A stretch of DNA of 64,000 bases from Antitrichia curtipendula (taxonomy: Eukaryota > Streptophyta > Bryopsida > Hypnales > Leucodontaceae): NCBI GenBank assembly GCA_951230915.1, contig OX579634.1:43413570-43477569 (forward strand), written 5' to 3'. How positions within the stretch are numbered: position 1 is the stretch's first letter; every line of letters starts with the position of its first letter. This document shows positions 47,001-58,390 of the stretch, in pieces. Below the pieces are notes generated by a model. The model saw only the letters and a program-made list of their open reading frames with translations. It was not told the DNA's origin and made no database searches. The position numbers were made by a program, and so were the translations under genes.

Positions 47001-47886
47001 TGACTTCCTGAACTCAGCCTTACCACTTGCTCATATTGTTCCGCTCCACCCCAGCAAGTCTTTACCATCTTCTATCTCACACTCCTCCCCCCATGTAGAG
47101 CAACTTTGTGGCTACCATCCTACATCCACACCCAACACCCATATTTCCACTACACCTACTATATCCCCCCATCATCCAAGCAGACCGAACCATGCCCGAC
47201 CAGACTTGTTCTCTCCTGCCGACCCTTGTCATACCCCAATACACATTGACTTAATAGACCAACCAATTCTCCAATCCCCCGACCCTTCTCCTAGCACACA
47301 TGTTCAAACCCCCATCACATCCCAGGCTAGAGAAATAGCATCTTCCAGTTCTAAAACCACCTCTCCCCAGTCGAGCAAAATTCTCAATACCCAAAGTCCC
47401 ATGATACTAGTTTCTCCACCCCCTGTCCTCCGAGGCCAACCAATTACTGTTGATCATAACAACAACAACCTCATTCTTTCCCTACCCTCACTTGAAACTC
47501 TCCTAGATAACGAGTTGTTTAGTGATGTGTTGCCACATTTGCCTGACAACACCACCCAATCCCGACCATCCTCTCCCGTACATGAAAACGGCACTTCCCT
47601 TGCCATACGTGTCTACCACCATATCTCGGGCTCATTCCCACAATGGAATGCTACTGAGCATGCGACCTCCAATCACGTGGCTCTTGCTGAGGTCTCCTTG
47701 CGATGCACTCGTGCCTTAGCTAGACTTATCATCGGCAATGATCAAACCCAACTTGATCCACACACTCACCTCGCTATGGAGCCTCGGGACCCTGCCAACA
47801 TTAGCCGGGGCAAAAAGCAAATCTCTTGTACGATCGCGCAGAGGGCACTTGGTAAACCCTCGAACCGCATCATCTATGAGATTTAG
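44010..47886 (+). pseudogene. LINE ORF1 (DUF4283-like, zinc knuckle), interrupted
   Basis: Starts near 44010 in a basic Arg/Ser-rich region (RHRRDSSPSRHRSKDR). A conserved segment at 44600-44980 (SREAVERVLSWQLHRIHGKE, then PRW-like TIDNLPLKL) matches the plant L1 ORF1 DUF4283 region. It has in-frame stops at about 44774 (TGA) and about 44938 (TAA). The CACTA insertion at 44985 splits the frame just before the knuckle, LSCSNCKASSHALSEYP. The rest (46260-47886) is a Pro/Ser/Thr-rich tail with frameshifts. ORF1 ends at the TAG at 47884, overlapping the ORF2 start by 11 bases. ORF1 proteins bind LINE RNA. Confidence 0.7.
44985..46256. mobile_element. CACTA transposon, non-autonomous, 1,272 bp
   Basis: Ends are CACTATAAGAAACCCGTGTT on the left and, reverse-complemented, CACTATAAGAAAACCCTG on the right. 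It is flanked by a 3-bp duplication, tta, at 44982-44984 and 46257-46259, as expected for CACTA. There is no transposase frame. The interior has repeated subterminal-like segments with gacgtgg and atgtcac motifs. It splits the LINE ORF1 directly before the zinc knuckle, and removing it with one TTA joins the frame. Confidence 0.88.
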
Positions 47887-48545
47887 AATTCTATCTCAGA
47901 ACGTTAGAGGATTGAATGATCCAGCCGCAATAGCCTCTTTGCGACACTATATTAGGAAAAATCCTATTGATTTTTTGTTTATCCAAGAGCACAAGCTTAG
48001 AGGCCAAAGTGCAGTCAATCTAGGCAGGATGTTATGGCACCAAGCCACCACCTTCTACCTTGATGCAGAGGTAGGTTACACTCCTGATGGTAAAAATGCG
48101 GGCAAAGGCGGTGTGGCCTCATTGATATCACCCAGATGGGCTAGTTACATCTTACAATCAGGATCTATTTGTGGTGGCAGAGCCATTGGTTTATACTTCA
48201 CTGCATATCTAGTGGGAACATTGGATTTGTTAACATTTATACGCCACATGAGCCTCACCCCCGCCGGATCCTATGGGAATCCTTGATAAGGGATCTACCC
48301 AATTTATGCAGATGGATCCTCTTGGGTGACTTCAATATGGTTGAACGAAGGGTCGATAAATCCAGCGCATGTGGAAAATCAATGCCCCATGCTGAAAGAC
48401 TATTATTTAATAGCTTAAAAGCATCTCTGCAGGTGTTTGAACCTTCACTAACCCTGCCATCATTACTATACTCGTAGAACAATGCTCGTCAAGTCTCTTC
48501 AAGGATCATCGCACGCCTTGACATGATGTACATCTGCCCAGATTC
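47876..48545 (+). pseudogene. LINE ORF2, endonuclease domain
   Basis: ATG 47876 (reads MRFRILSQNVRGLNDP) overlaps the ORF1 stop by 11 bases. The apurinic-type endonuclease fold has the usual landmarks: QNVRGL, FIQEHKL, a Gly-rich GGKVA-like run, NIYTPHEP and LLGDFNMVE, in that order. A one-base frameshift near 48190 separates the halves. ORF2 is then cut by a deletion at about 48545 that joins the endonuclease end to the RT thumb region. Confidence 0.75.
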
Positions 48546-48990
48546 AGTGAAAATATTAGAATATAGGATTAGGGGTGATAACACACAATCTGAAAAAATT
48601 GCCAAAAACCTCACTTACTGGACCACCCAAAGACTATCACTAGCAGGACGATTAACGGTAGTTAATGCCATTCTCCTTTCTACTCTATACTATTTCATCG
48701 CCATCTGGAGCGGCTCTCTCCAGGCCATCCGGTCTATACGTGGCAAACTACGGAATTACCTCTAGAGTGGCACTGAACACAATTCACGTACAAGGGTCTG
48801 CTGGGAGCCTGGGATGATTGTCGTCTCCCGAAGCACCTTGGTGGTCTAAATCTATTGGATCCAAAGATCTCTTTGGCCGCACTACTGGCTAAATGGATCC
48901 TATTTGCTATTGAACCTGGCATTTCAAACCTCAAGGTTCTCCTCAGGTTTAGAATTAACAAAATGAAACCCAATCCTTCTCAAGGCCATT
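48546..48990 (+). pseudogene. LINE ORF2, RT thumb/connection remnant
   Basis: LTYWTTQRLSLAGRLTVVNA (48620 onward) is the standard plant L1 segment C-terminal to the RT palm. The preceding fingers and palm, including the YADD motif, are absent. About 1.3 kb is missing compared with a usual 1,250-1,350-codon ORF2. In-frame stops follow at about 48765 and later. Confidence 0.65.
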
Positions 48991-49004
48991 GGTTTCCTTC
49001 ACAA

Positions 49005-50702
49005 GGTTGCTAAAATATGAGCAGGGAGCAACGAGCGTTGAGCATTGAGCGACGAGCAATGAGCGTTAAACAGTGACTATTTTTTTTTTTAAACTTGATA
49101 AATTTAAAACTTTTCACCATAAGATGCCTATATCCGTGGTTAAGGGTAAACATTTATGGCTATAAATGAGTTTAAAGACGATGAATGGAGATGAATGGAG
49201 ATGAATAAATTTCAATGAACTTTTTGTAGTTCACTTTGATGGATGAAATACATCTGTTGTTTATTGCATTAGATGATGAATATATCTTGAATGGAATTAA
49301 AAACTTAGTTGTTTAAGATAGAGATCGATGTTCAAGTACCTTGAATTAAAGGTAGAGAAGTTGTCAAAAGACCTTCCCTATATTAATGTGGGAGTTTATT
49401 GAAATTGAAATTGAAATTTTAAAACTTCATAATTATTTTTTTCAAAAGAAAATTTCTATTTTGCAAAAAAATAATTAAAAAATAATAATATAGATGGCTC
49501 CTCGGATTCAAAGAGCAATTTTCTATTGCTAAAGGCACCTTTCCCATATTGATTTAGAAAAAATTTAAACTACTATTAAAAAAAATTCAATTATCTTTTT
49601 AGAAAAAAATTCAAAAAAAAAATTTCAAAATTTTTTTTCAAATTTTTTTTTCAATTTTTTTTTTAATTTTAAAAAAAAATATTTTTATTTAGAGCTCCTC
49701 GGATTCCGAGGAGCTCTTCCTTGCTAGTATTAACTACCAAGAGAAGCCTCCTCGATTCCAAGGAGCCTTTTTTGGGTGCCAAGAAAAGTTGTTAGGGGGT
49801 TATTTAAAGGTTTTAAGTCCTTCGTAAAGGTCCGTTTGCACTAATAGAAGGCTTTTTGGAGCCCAATAAAGGCTCCTCGGATTCCAATGAAGACTCCTCA
49901 GATTCCAAGGAGCCTTGAGCTGAATTGTTTTACTTATTTAAAAAAAATTAAAATTAAAATTTTTTCATTTTTATTTTTTTAATTTAATTAAATTATAGTT
50001 CAAAGATTCTCTAAATGAATAGAGGGAAGGTGTCTCTAGCAGCAAGAAATTGCTCCTCGGATTCAAGGAGCCATTTGTTGATTGAAAAAAAATTGAATAT
50101 TCTTTTTTTGGGAAAAAACAAATTTTGACCAAAAAATTAATTATTTAAAAAAAAATCTTTCTTATACCAAAAAAATAATTTTGAACTTTTTTCTTTTAAA
50201 TTACATTTTAAATAATCCCCCAAACTCATCAAAGGAAGGTCCTTTGGCAACAAGAAATGTCTCCTTGGATCCAATGAGCCGTTTGCTACATAATTTTTTT
50301 TCTATTAATTGATTCTCATAGTATTTGAAATTATTTTTCAATTATTTCAAAAAAATGAATGGATGACATGGATGAAATTCATTCGTACATCACTTCAATT
50401 GTACTACCTTTTATGTTGTGAGAGAGGTTAGGCTATTATTTTTGGCCCTACCTACAACATTTGAGTGCTACATAATTACCTTAAATTAAACAAGTTTTAG
50501 CAATAAATTGATTTTTTGAAATTTTTATTTTAAAATTTTTTTATTTGGGTAATTTTGACATTACTATTTTTGGATCTGACATCACTATTTATGACTCTGA
50601 CATGTCTATTTTTAGTAAAAAAAGTCTTATTGAGCGTTCAAGTCTAAACGCTTGTCGCTCAACGCTCATCGCTCGTTGCTCCCCGCTCACATTCTAGCAT
50701 TG
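49005..50702. mobile_element. TIR element of unknown class with 16-bp target duplication
   Basis: The left end is GGTTGCTAAAATATGAGCAG and the right end, reverse-complemented, is CAATGCTAGAATGTGAGCGG. Both run on into tandem GAGC-type subrepeats for about 50 bp. It is flanked by an exact 16-bp duplication, ttggtttccttcacaa (48989-49004 and 50703-50718). The interior (1.7 kb) is non-coding, very AT-rich and contains six or more GGCTCCTCGGATTCC-type hairpins. The duplication is longer than in common cut-and-paste families. Confidence 0.75.
49493..50281. repeat. Near-palindromic GGCTCCTCGGATTCC repeats inside the TIR element
   Basis: Copies near 49493, 49692 (gagctcctcggattccgagg, 25 bp with one central mismatch), 49745, 49871-49916 (two copies), 50051 and 50262. 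Spacing is irregular, and the stems pair CTCCTCGG with CCAAGGAG or CCGAGGAG. Confidence 0.6.
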
Positions 50703-50718
50703 TTGGTTTCCTTCACAA

Positions 50719-51173
50719 TCTTGGCTTATGGTCCAAGGCCATTCCGTTTCACGAGGCTCCAGGATTTGGAATAGAGTTACTTCTGCATGGAAACGGTTCA
50801 GTAACTTCATCGAATATCTACCCTCTGCAAATGCGGATGAGGTTCTGTCCACCAGTTTATGGTGGTCCACAGTATATTTCAAATCTAACTTCCATTTTGA
50901 TCTAGACAGAGCAAGGGAGCTTGCTAGACTTGGCCTCAGATGTATAGTGGACATTTGGGATACCAATACCAAAGATTTTAGAACGTCGACCGATCTATCC
51001 TCCCACTATCATCTTTTGGATACCGAACAGATCCAATGGTTTCACATTATCTCATCCATTCCACCATCTTGGAGATCCATGCTTACAAATCATTTTTTCC
51101 AAGCCCAGCCAGGGGAGTGGCTTGGCATGTTTGACCAACCAGATGGTGCTTTTCCCTTGCTTGTATGGCAATA
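50719..51173 (+). pseudogene. LINE ORF2, C-terminal RT-associated region
   Basis: Continues the ORF2 frame after the TIR insertion (SWLMVQGHSVSRGSRIWNRV). Trp-rich and of the kind found between the RT thumb and the zf-RVT domain in plant L1 ORF2. It ends at the TTAA insertion at 51178. Confidence 0.55.
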
Positions 51174-51177
51174 TTAA

Positions 51178-51717
51178 CCCCTAAAAGCCCAAGGGGTTTG
51201 GACAAAACACAAATGTGTTATAAAATATAAGTTCTACAACTTTTTTGAAGTTTGCGTTCAAATAGATAATGTGAAGCACAAAAAGAAGAAAATATCCGTA
51301 TGGTCAAAATTATAAAATTAATTTTAGATTCTCTTCAAATGAATTTTGAAGATATAGCTTCAAAAATTCACCAAAAATACAATTTCTATCTTTAGCAATT
51401 GATTTTTTTTTTGATTGGTCAAAATTGTGGTTTCTATTGATTTGTGAAAAAATGCATAAGATCCAATAATGAAAACACCAACACTTTCCCCAAATAGTAA
51501 GTTTTTCAACACTAGGCAATACTAGACTCTTTGTGCTATTTCTCTTATAGTTTTTGTTTGACCATAGCGATCTTAGTTTTGAATATAAATATTGAAAGAC
51601 AATCCAATCTTTTAAAAAAATTGAAAAAAAAAAAATTTGAAAAAAGTTTTTTTCTGCCCGAAAAATCTGCCCGAAGTCGGGCAGCGACCATAAAATGGTC
51701 GTTTGAGCGCTTAGGGG
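51178..51717. mobile_element. TTAA-flanked MITE-like element, copy 3
   Basis: The left end is CCCCTAAAAGCCCAAGGGG and the right end, reverse-complemented, is CCCCTAAGCGCTCAAACG. TTAA lies at 51174-51177 and 51718-51721. At 540 bp it is shorter than copies 1 and 2 but has the same ends. It sits inside LINE ORF2, and removing it with one TTAA gives a continuous LINE sequence. Confidence 0.78.
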
Positions 51718-51721
51718 TTAA

Positions 51722-52740
51722 GATCCGCTTGCGGACCTCCTTACCTCAGGTCTCTAACAATTATCAATTGCTGGAAGGGCCCGTAGAGCAACAATCGGCC
51801 CGACTTCTAGTCAGCTTGCTACCTTGACCATCTCCAATATTCCTGTGACCCTCACAAGACATATACGTAGAGTAAGGGTCCTTGAAATCCAAAAAAGCCG
51901 CAACCATCCCCCTGAGTTATTCTTTGTCGAAATTACTCGTACTCTAGTATACGATCCAGGGCATTAGTCTTGGAACAACGGGAGGCAGCTTCTTTCGTAT
52001 GCCACTTCATGTGGCCGGTTCCTTCTCACTCAACATCGTCAGTCCAAACAAACAAATTCATCCAAGTGGCCAAATATCTTAGCCCCCACCTTTGAGCCCG
52101 GCTAGCGAGATTTATGGCTCAAGGAGCGCTCTCAGAAGGAAGCTGCTTTTATATGGTCTGTTTGGCACAATGCAGTTGCGGTTCACTCTTGGAGGGCCCA
52201 AATTAACCCGGGCCTGGATATCTCTTGTAATTGTTGCCTGACAGGGGCTGATGAAACACCCATCCATAGATTTTATCATTTGTCCTAAAGCTCGAGAAGT
52301 TTGGGACTATGCCCAATCTATTATGCATCACCTACAGGATGACCACCCTGTGATGGGCCCCCACGTGAGATTCAAACCAACTCTCTACATCTTCAACTCT
52401 TCGCTGCCCCATCGGTTTCATGACTTTAGAATCATTTGGTCCCTATTGCGAGGTTCCTCGCTTTGGTTAATTTGGATTACTAGGAATCAAAAGGTGTTTG
52501 CGTATATACTTTGGCCGCGTGGCCTTCTCCAACAAACTCTCTGGGACTCTCTCCTTGACTCAGGCAGAGCGGCATGTCTTAAAGCCCAAAGGTCATCTAA
52601 GCTCTATCCTCACCAAGCGCCTTCCATTCGGCTCAATTTTGATAATATTTGGCTCCGCTCCAACTTGTTAGCCTCGAGAGAAGGTAACATTATCAGGTGG
52701 CAAGGGTGTGGTCCTCCTAGTTGTAGTTTTTTCTAGAGTT
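51722..52740 (+). pseudogene. LINE ORF2, zf-RVT tail
   Basis: The segment from about 52100 (KERSQKEAAFIWSVWHNAV) leads into CNCCLTGADETPIHRF, the zf-RVT signature. A one-base shift near 52250 joins the frame KAREVWDYAQ. The frame ends at 52736. The end of the element follows within 130 bases. Confidence 0.65.
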
Positions 52741-53437
52741 TCCGCTCCCTCTCTTTGTTCCCTTTTGCTCTTATTCTCTTCATTTTTCCAACCTCCTGGC
52801 TTGGCTGTCATGTTATGTGGTGTTTTTTTTAATGCAGTGGGTCTCCCATTTGTTCAAAAAAAAAGAAAAAGCTAAGGAGAGCCTTGCAGACACATCGCTA
52901 GCTAAATTCTCTGAGTGACATGTTCTTCCTTTTGTATGAGCTTCACACCAGGGGCTTTTTTTTTTTTTGGCTTTCTAGTACTAGATTGCACTAGGAAAAA
53001 AAAATTGGCTAAAAATTGCCAAAAAAATGTCAAAAAAACTTAGATGAAATTGCCAAAAAAAATCAAATAAAAAAAAAAATACATTGTATGAAATTGCTAG
53101 ATTGTAGATGAAAATCAAATTATAGACATGTAATATGTGCTAATGTGATATTTTCTATCCAATATGTGGATGAATGTTGAAATTTGGAGCACACTACTAC
53201 AACATTTTATATTGACACTTTGACACTTCTTAAAAAATGAAAAAAAAAAGAAAAAGCCTTGCTTCACACTTGAAAGAATGCTTGCATTGTTGCTATTCAA
53301 CAATTGAACTAGTAAGCTTACAAGCAAGTTTGGGGAAACCACAATGCAACTAACAACACATGGACCAGTAAAATATTTATTTTTTAAATTAATTTTAAGT
53401 TAGTTTTTTTTGTAAGTGCACATTTTATGCAGTCAAA

Positions 53438-53998
53438 TCTCGGGGAGGTCACTTAGAGTGTCCATTAGAAACCACGTGTGATCAAAACTTTGGACCCCCT
53501 ATTTACTTTTTGAATTTTAAATAAAATTTAAAAAAAAATATGAATAGATTTTCCTACTTTGAAAGTTTATGTTTTGAATTATTGATATTTTTATTTGTTA
53601 ATGCTAATTAGTTACAAATTTTTGAAGTAAAATGATACACTATAGAACTGAGAAATAACTTTCACTCCCTATATTATATAAGAAAAAATTGTCTAAAAAT
53701 GAACAAAAAATTCCTAAAAATAACTCTCTATTGAAAGCTCATTTTGAGTTGAATATTGATTTAATGGTCATCTAAATGTGTTCTCTATAATTTTTTGAGT
53801 TGAAAAACATGCCATTTTAGTTCATTTTCAACCTCTTCTAGAAATCATTTCATATTTCATTTGAGTTGGAAATTTTGGCAATAGAAACCTATAGTCATTA
53901 TTAAACAATGCTCAAAATTTTAGGTTGAAATTATAGTTTATTAGAAACCACTTGTTGCACGTAGTTTGTTGTAGTAGAACTAAGTGACCTCCCCGAGA
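53438..53998. mobile_element. MITE with perfect 19-bp terminal inverted repeats
   Basis: The left end tctcggggaggtcacttag is repeated exactly inverted at 53980-53998, 561 bp in all. No coding frame. The flanks share tcaaa (gtcaaa on the left, atcaaa on the right) one base off register, so a target duplication cannot be called with certainty and the superfamily is open. Confidence 0.7.
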
Positions 53999-55524
53999 AT
54001 CAAATGGCATGGCGTGGGGTGGGATGTTGCAAGAAACACCTGCCATTTTTGGCTCAAAATGGGCCTTCTACTTTAGTACTATGACCTTTCAGAATAATAA
54101 TAATTTTAAAATAAAATAAGATATGGATAATCTGTAAATAATTTAAAAGAATTTGTCTTTCAAAATTCAAACCTAAAAAAATTTATCTCTAAAAGTTATG
54201 TACAAAAAGAAGAGCAATGGAAAATACCAAGAAAATAGATAAATAGTAAAAAAAATTCAAAAAAAAAATCTATTTTTCCTAACTTAAAGGTACTCCTTCT
54301 TGACAATTTTTGTCTTTAGGAAAGAAAAATTGTGTCCTCTGCACTTGCGCAAAGGTAGTGCAGTTTGAGCACATGTGGAAGGTTGACACTTTACTATTTT
54401 TAGAAAATTTCTTTGTAGGCTTGTGTAACTTTAGTAGATGTCCTTGTATCCCAATTTTCACCTTCAAATTCTCATTTTTGAATTGGAAATAGTACTAAAT
54501 CCCTCCAAAATGGCCAAAGTAGACATCCAATCGGGGGCAATTTAAAAATAGAAAACTAATTGAAAAAATTGAAAAAAACTACTCAATGTTTGTAACTACC
54601 ACATGTAACTTCATTTTAAATTTTATAGAAAATGGACATACAAGACAAAATTTATGAGCAAAAAACTACGTGTTCAAGGCCAAGCGAACCAAAAAAAGGA
54701 CAATTGTATCTTGCAACGACCCAGGGTCCAGATTTCTACTAATGGTTTAGAAAATACATCCTCTATTCATAAGAACCTAATTAAGACCAATTTGGGATAA
54801 AGCATTCGAAAATTCATTGTTTATTCGTACCAAGATCTTGCAAAAACTAAAACAATTTATTGATAGGAACAATGTTCAATTTTTTAATTTATGATGGAAT
54901 TGGATTAATTATGCATTTAGGTGTGGTCACCTTAGAATATCTCTAGTGGTCCAAATAATAAGCCCATTCTAATGTTGTGGGAAAAAAAAGTGAATAATAA
55001 ATGAAGAACCTCCACAAAATATCTTCTTTTAGCAAGGTAAAAATTGCAACATTCCTAATGTATTGCAACTCTAGTACTCTACCAAATGCTACTCTTAATC
55101 TTCAAAATGGTAAATTGACATATCAATGATGAGTTTCTTTTTGCTTTTGCACATTCCTAAAAATTTGCCAACGGTTGAAAGTTAAAATTGCAAGTTGGTA
55201 AGTTAAAACCAACATTTAAATTTTGTTTTCTTCTTGGTAAAGCAACTTGCACCTTAAAATGCAAGTTGGTCAAAACAATCATTCCTTTTTTCAACATCCA
55301 TCCACCTAATGTGTGTTTTCATCTACATTATTGTCTAAAATTAGTAAACTTCATCCAAAATTTGATGAATCTAATGTTTCTTTGGGAGATGTTTTGGGCT
55401 ATTTCATCCCAAAGAAATCTTTTTTTTTAATATATTGGTAGCCACTTCCAAATCCAAGTAAGATTGTGGCAAAAATTAATCCACAATTTATAGGATGTTT
55501 AAAACACACATTCAAGCAATCCAC

Positions 55525-55731
55525 CACTATAAGAAACTAGAGTTTTTTGATGTCTAAGTTGATGGATTTTAGGTGATGTCAAACCTAAAACAAAAGGTTA
55601 CATTGGACATCATTGTTGACATAAAAACAAGGGTTGTTAGATTTGACGTCACCTAAAATCCATCAATTTAGACATTGATTGTTATATTAAACATCATTAT
55701 ATTATACTTATAACATAGTTTTCTTATAATG
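55525..55731. mobile_element. CACTA-type MITE, 207 bp
   Basis: The left end is CACTATAAGAAACTAGAG and the right end, reverse-complemented, is CATTATAAGAAAACTATG. It is flanked by a 3-bp duplication, cac, at 55522-55524 and 55732-55734. The interior has inverted subrepeats around gatggattttaggtgatgtc. Related by its ends to the CACTA element at 44985. Confidence 0.82.
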
Positions 55732-56590
55732 CACTCTCCAAATTTTGGACATACCATTTTGCCAAGACAAACTTTGATAAACTACTAAAGCTATTCTTTT
55801 AAGGACACTTCCAAATGTGCCACTGATCCAAAACCGACATCATCACTCTTGCACATCTCCCAAATCAATACTTACCTTCGTAGAAGAATTAAACAATTTT
55901 ATTAGAACCTCCACTAAAAAAACTTTGATCCTTTATAACTTTTGCATGCCATATCCACATGTCCTATTCATACCATTATAGAGTAGTGGGGCTAGCTGTC
56001 TTTGTTCTGGCTAAATGATGTGGAATGTCCCATACCCAAATAGAACTCTAAAGCCACGCGTCAATATTAGTCAGTTGTGTAAGAGAGTGAGTTAGTGGAT
56101 AGGAAAAATGAAATGAGTAATGTGAAGTTAAATAATACTCTGATAGATTTTACGAATTGATGTTAAAATTTTCATTGTTTGCTTTTCATGGACATTGACT
56201 CCCGGCTCAAGAAAGGAGTATTGCCAATCACTTAAGTGAAATTAGAATTCACATGCCATGTAGTTTACCTTACTTTGATCACATTTGTTTTGGTACAACC
56301 TCAAAGCATTGTCTTGCTGGCTTTTAGTACCAGGGCGACACTTGAGCACTTATCTAGGCAGCTCTCAATTTTGTTGCATTCTTAAGACATCACAATAAAA
56401 GGTAATTACACATAAAATTGCACAAATAAGCAATTCAGCATAGTTCCCATTATTATGTTGGAAAGCTTTTTGTGGGATTGTATTGGTAGTGAAAAGGGGA
56501 TTTTAGATTCTCTTAGAATGCATTTTTTTGGAAACCATATGAATAAACTAAGATTTTCAAAGTGTTGAATATAGGTGTTTTTAAAAGCGA

Positions 56591-57890
56591 TAATAGAAAC
56601 TCATTGATGTCTTGTACTACATCCATAGGTAGACATCTACTTACCAAACAACGCCAACTTAAACACTACATCCCATCAAAGTGGCCCGAGAACCTTCGTC
56701 CCAATTTTTTGCCAAATTAGAGAGATCTTTGGTATAAGATCCTTTCACAAAAAGAAGTGACTTTTATATAGTTTGTTTGGCACAATGAGATCGCGGTACA
56801 CTTTTGGAGAGCCTGTATCAATCTCAGGATTGATGTTAGATGCAATTGTTGTACGACCGCAGTTCACCTTAGTGCATCTTTGGAGCTTCAATCCCCCACA
56901 AGCTTATACATTCCAAGACTATCTGAACCCTGCTTAGAAGTTCCGCCTTGTGGATTGTATGGATCTCGAGGAATAATAAGGATTTTACTCAACATCTAAT
57001 GTATGACGTTGGGAATTAGTCTAGAAAGCTCTATGGAAAGTACCCTTAGATTCAAATAGGCCGACACAACTCAAATAGGCCGACACAACTCAAAGCATAG
57101 GGAAGGGTTCAAAAAATTTGGACTAATTTTAATTTAATCTAACTTCTATCACTAGTGCTAGCTAGTAGGAAGGACAGAATCATATGTTGGAACAAGGATG
57201 GTCCCTTGTTGTATTCTTTTGCTTAGTTAATTTTTTTAAATTTTTTATCTCTTTTGTTTGTTGTTTTCGCTCGCTATCTCTTCAGTGTCCAACCTTTGAG
57301 GTTTGGCTGTCGTGTTCTTAGTTCCATTTTTTTGAATGTAGTGTTTTTTTTTAATTTGTTAAAATAAACAAAATAAAATCATGTAAAAAAACAAAAAAAT
57401 TGTTCTCACTTGCCAACAAGAAAATTATATGAAAATTTAACCAGTAGCAAAAAAAAAGACAATGTCGTGGGGTTGCCCTTTGGCTTTGTTGGATCTCGCG
57501 TAACCACATGGTTTTTGTGCAAGACCGTTGGCCCACTATTCTTCTTCAAAAATCACTTTGGAATGCTCTCTTTGACTCAGGCCGGGCAACACTGAGCTCA
57601 CCGTTCATTGTCGACCTCAACATTCAAATAGAACTTGGTCTAGGTTCACTAATATTTGGCTCCAAACTCCAGTTTTAGCGACTAGGGTTGACTACTCAGT
57701 TAGTTGGAGTAAAAAAGGCCCTCCTCTTTGCTCCTTTATTTGAATCTTTGTTTTCTTTGTTTCGTTGCTCATCTTCTCTTCATTTGTCCAGCCTTTGGCT
57801 TGGCGGTTACTTTGGCTCTTTTAATACAATGGTTTCCATTTGTTATAAAAAAAAATTTAAAAAAATTAAAAAAATTAAAAAATTAAAAAA
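56591..57890 (+). mobile_element. Two degraded LINE 3' fragments in tandem
   Basis: 56640-57350 contains a diverged copy of the LINE ORF2 C-terminus (IWFVWHNEIAVHFWRACI and CNCCTTA-like) and a 3' run ending in T-rich sequence. 57440-57860 contains another copy of the ORF2 end plus the conserved tail aatacaatggtttccatttg and an A-rich end. Both are full of stops. Confidence 0.6.
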
Positions 57891-57941
57891 TAAATGACAA
57901 TGTGAAGAGGGCTTAGCGCCCTCCCCCCGCCCCAGTCACTA

Positions 57942-58390
57942 CACTAAAGATGATACTTAGTGTCTTGTACACTAAATACAAAGGCATACACTAAAAGTCA
58001 ATTACTCTATGAAAGTAAGTAACATTAAATGTCAATTCAAACACTAAATGTGAACCAGAGTTGTCATATCAGACGGAATATCACTGTTCACGGACAGAAT
58101 CGGACCGATTAGGGCTAGGCGGCTGCAAACTTCAGAGCCTTGTAACTTTTGCAAATTTTTTTCAAATCAGGAAAATGAGATGTTTTTCGGCATCTACAGT
58201 TTTTGTAGATGCCGAAAAACATCTCATTTTTCTTATTTGAAGAATTTTTGCAAAAGTTACAAGGCTCTGAAGTTTGCAGCCGGCACATTCAAGTCTAACA
58301 CTAATTGTGGACAAGTTCAGATTTAGTTTTGTAGCTAGTAGGGGGGTAAAAACACTAAATGTCACTCAACACTAAATATCATCTTTAGTG
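57942..58390. mobile_element. CACTA-type MITE inserted in the left foldback arm
   Basis: The left end is CACTAAAGATGATACTTAG and the right end, reverse-complemented, is CACTAAAGATGATATTTAG. A TA target duplication lies at 57940-57941 and 58391-58392. The right arm keeps the empty site at 61346-61347 (gagcTAgtgac), proving insertion. The interior contains a near-perfect hairpin and a segment (58063-58085, ccagagttgtcatatcagac) resembling a hAT terminus. Confidence 0.85.
58121..58282. repeat. Hairpin with about 78-bp arms inside the MITE
   Basis: Arm 58121-58198 and the reverse complement of 58204-58282 match with a few mismatches, around a 5-base loop gtttt. The size and single loop resemble a MITE foldback core or a young miRNA-like precursor; I have no evidence of expression. 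Confidence 0.75.

Larger units (their letters stand above)
42644..52866 (+). mobile_element. L1-type LINE, internally deleted and interrupted by three insertions
   Basis: A 16-bp target duplication, aaaagctaaggagagc, lies at 42628-42643 and 52867-52882. The element ends in an A-rich tail (atttgttcaaaaaaaaagaa). Removing the CACTA (44985-46256), TIR (49005-50702) and TTAA (51178-51717) insertions leaves about 6.7 kb, a usual L1 length. The order is a 5' leader (42644-44000), ORF1 with a DUF4283-like domain and a CCHC knuckle, then ORF2 with endonuclease, a truncated RT remnant and a zf-RVT tail. Both ORFs have several in-frame stops, and the RT palm is missing. Confidence 0.85.
52883..56590. 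other. AT-rich intergenic stretch with MITEs
   Basis: No gene is supported. Two well-defined MITEs (53438-53998, 55525-55731) lie here. The rest is AT-rich and low complexity. Confidence 0.5.
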
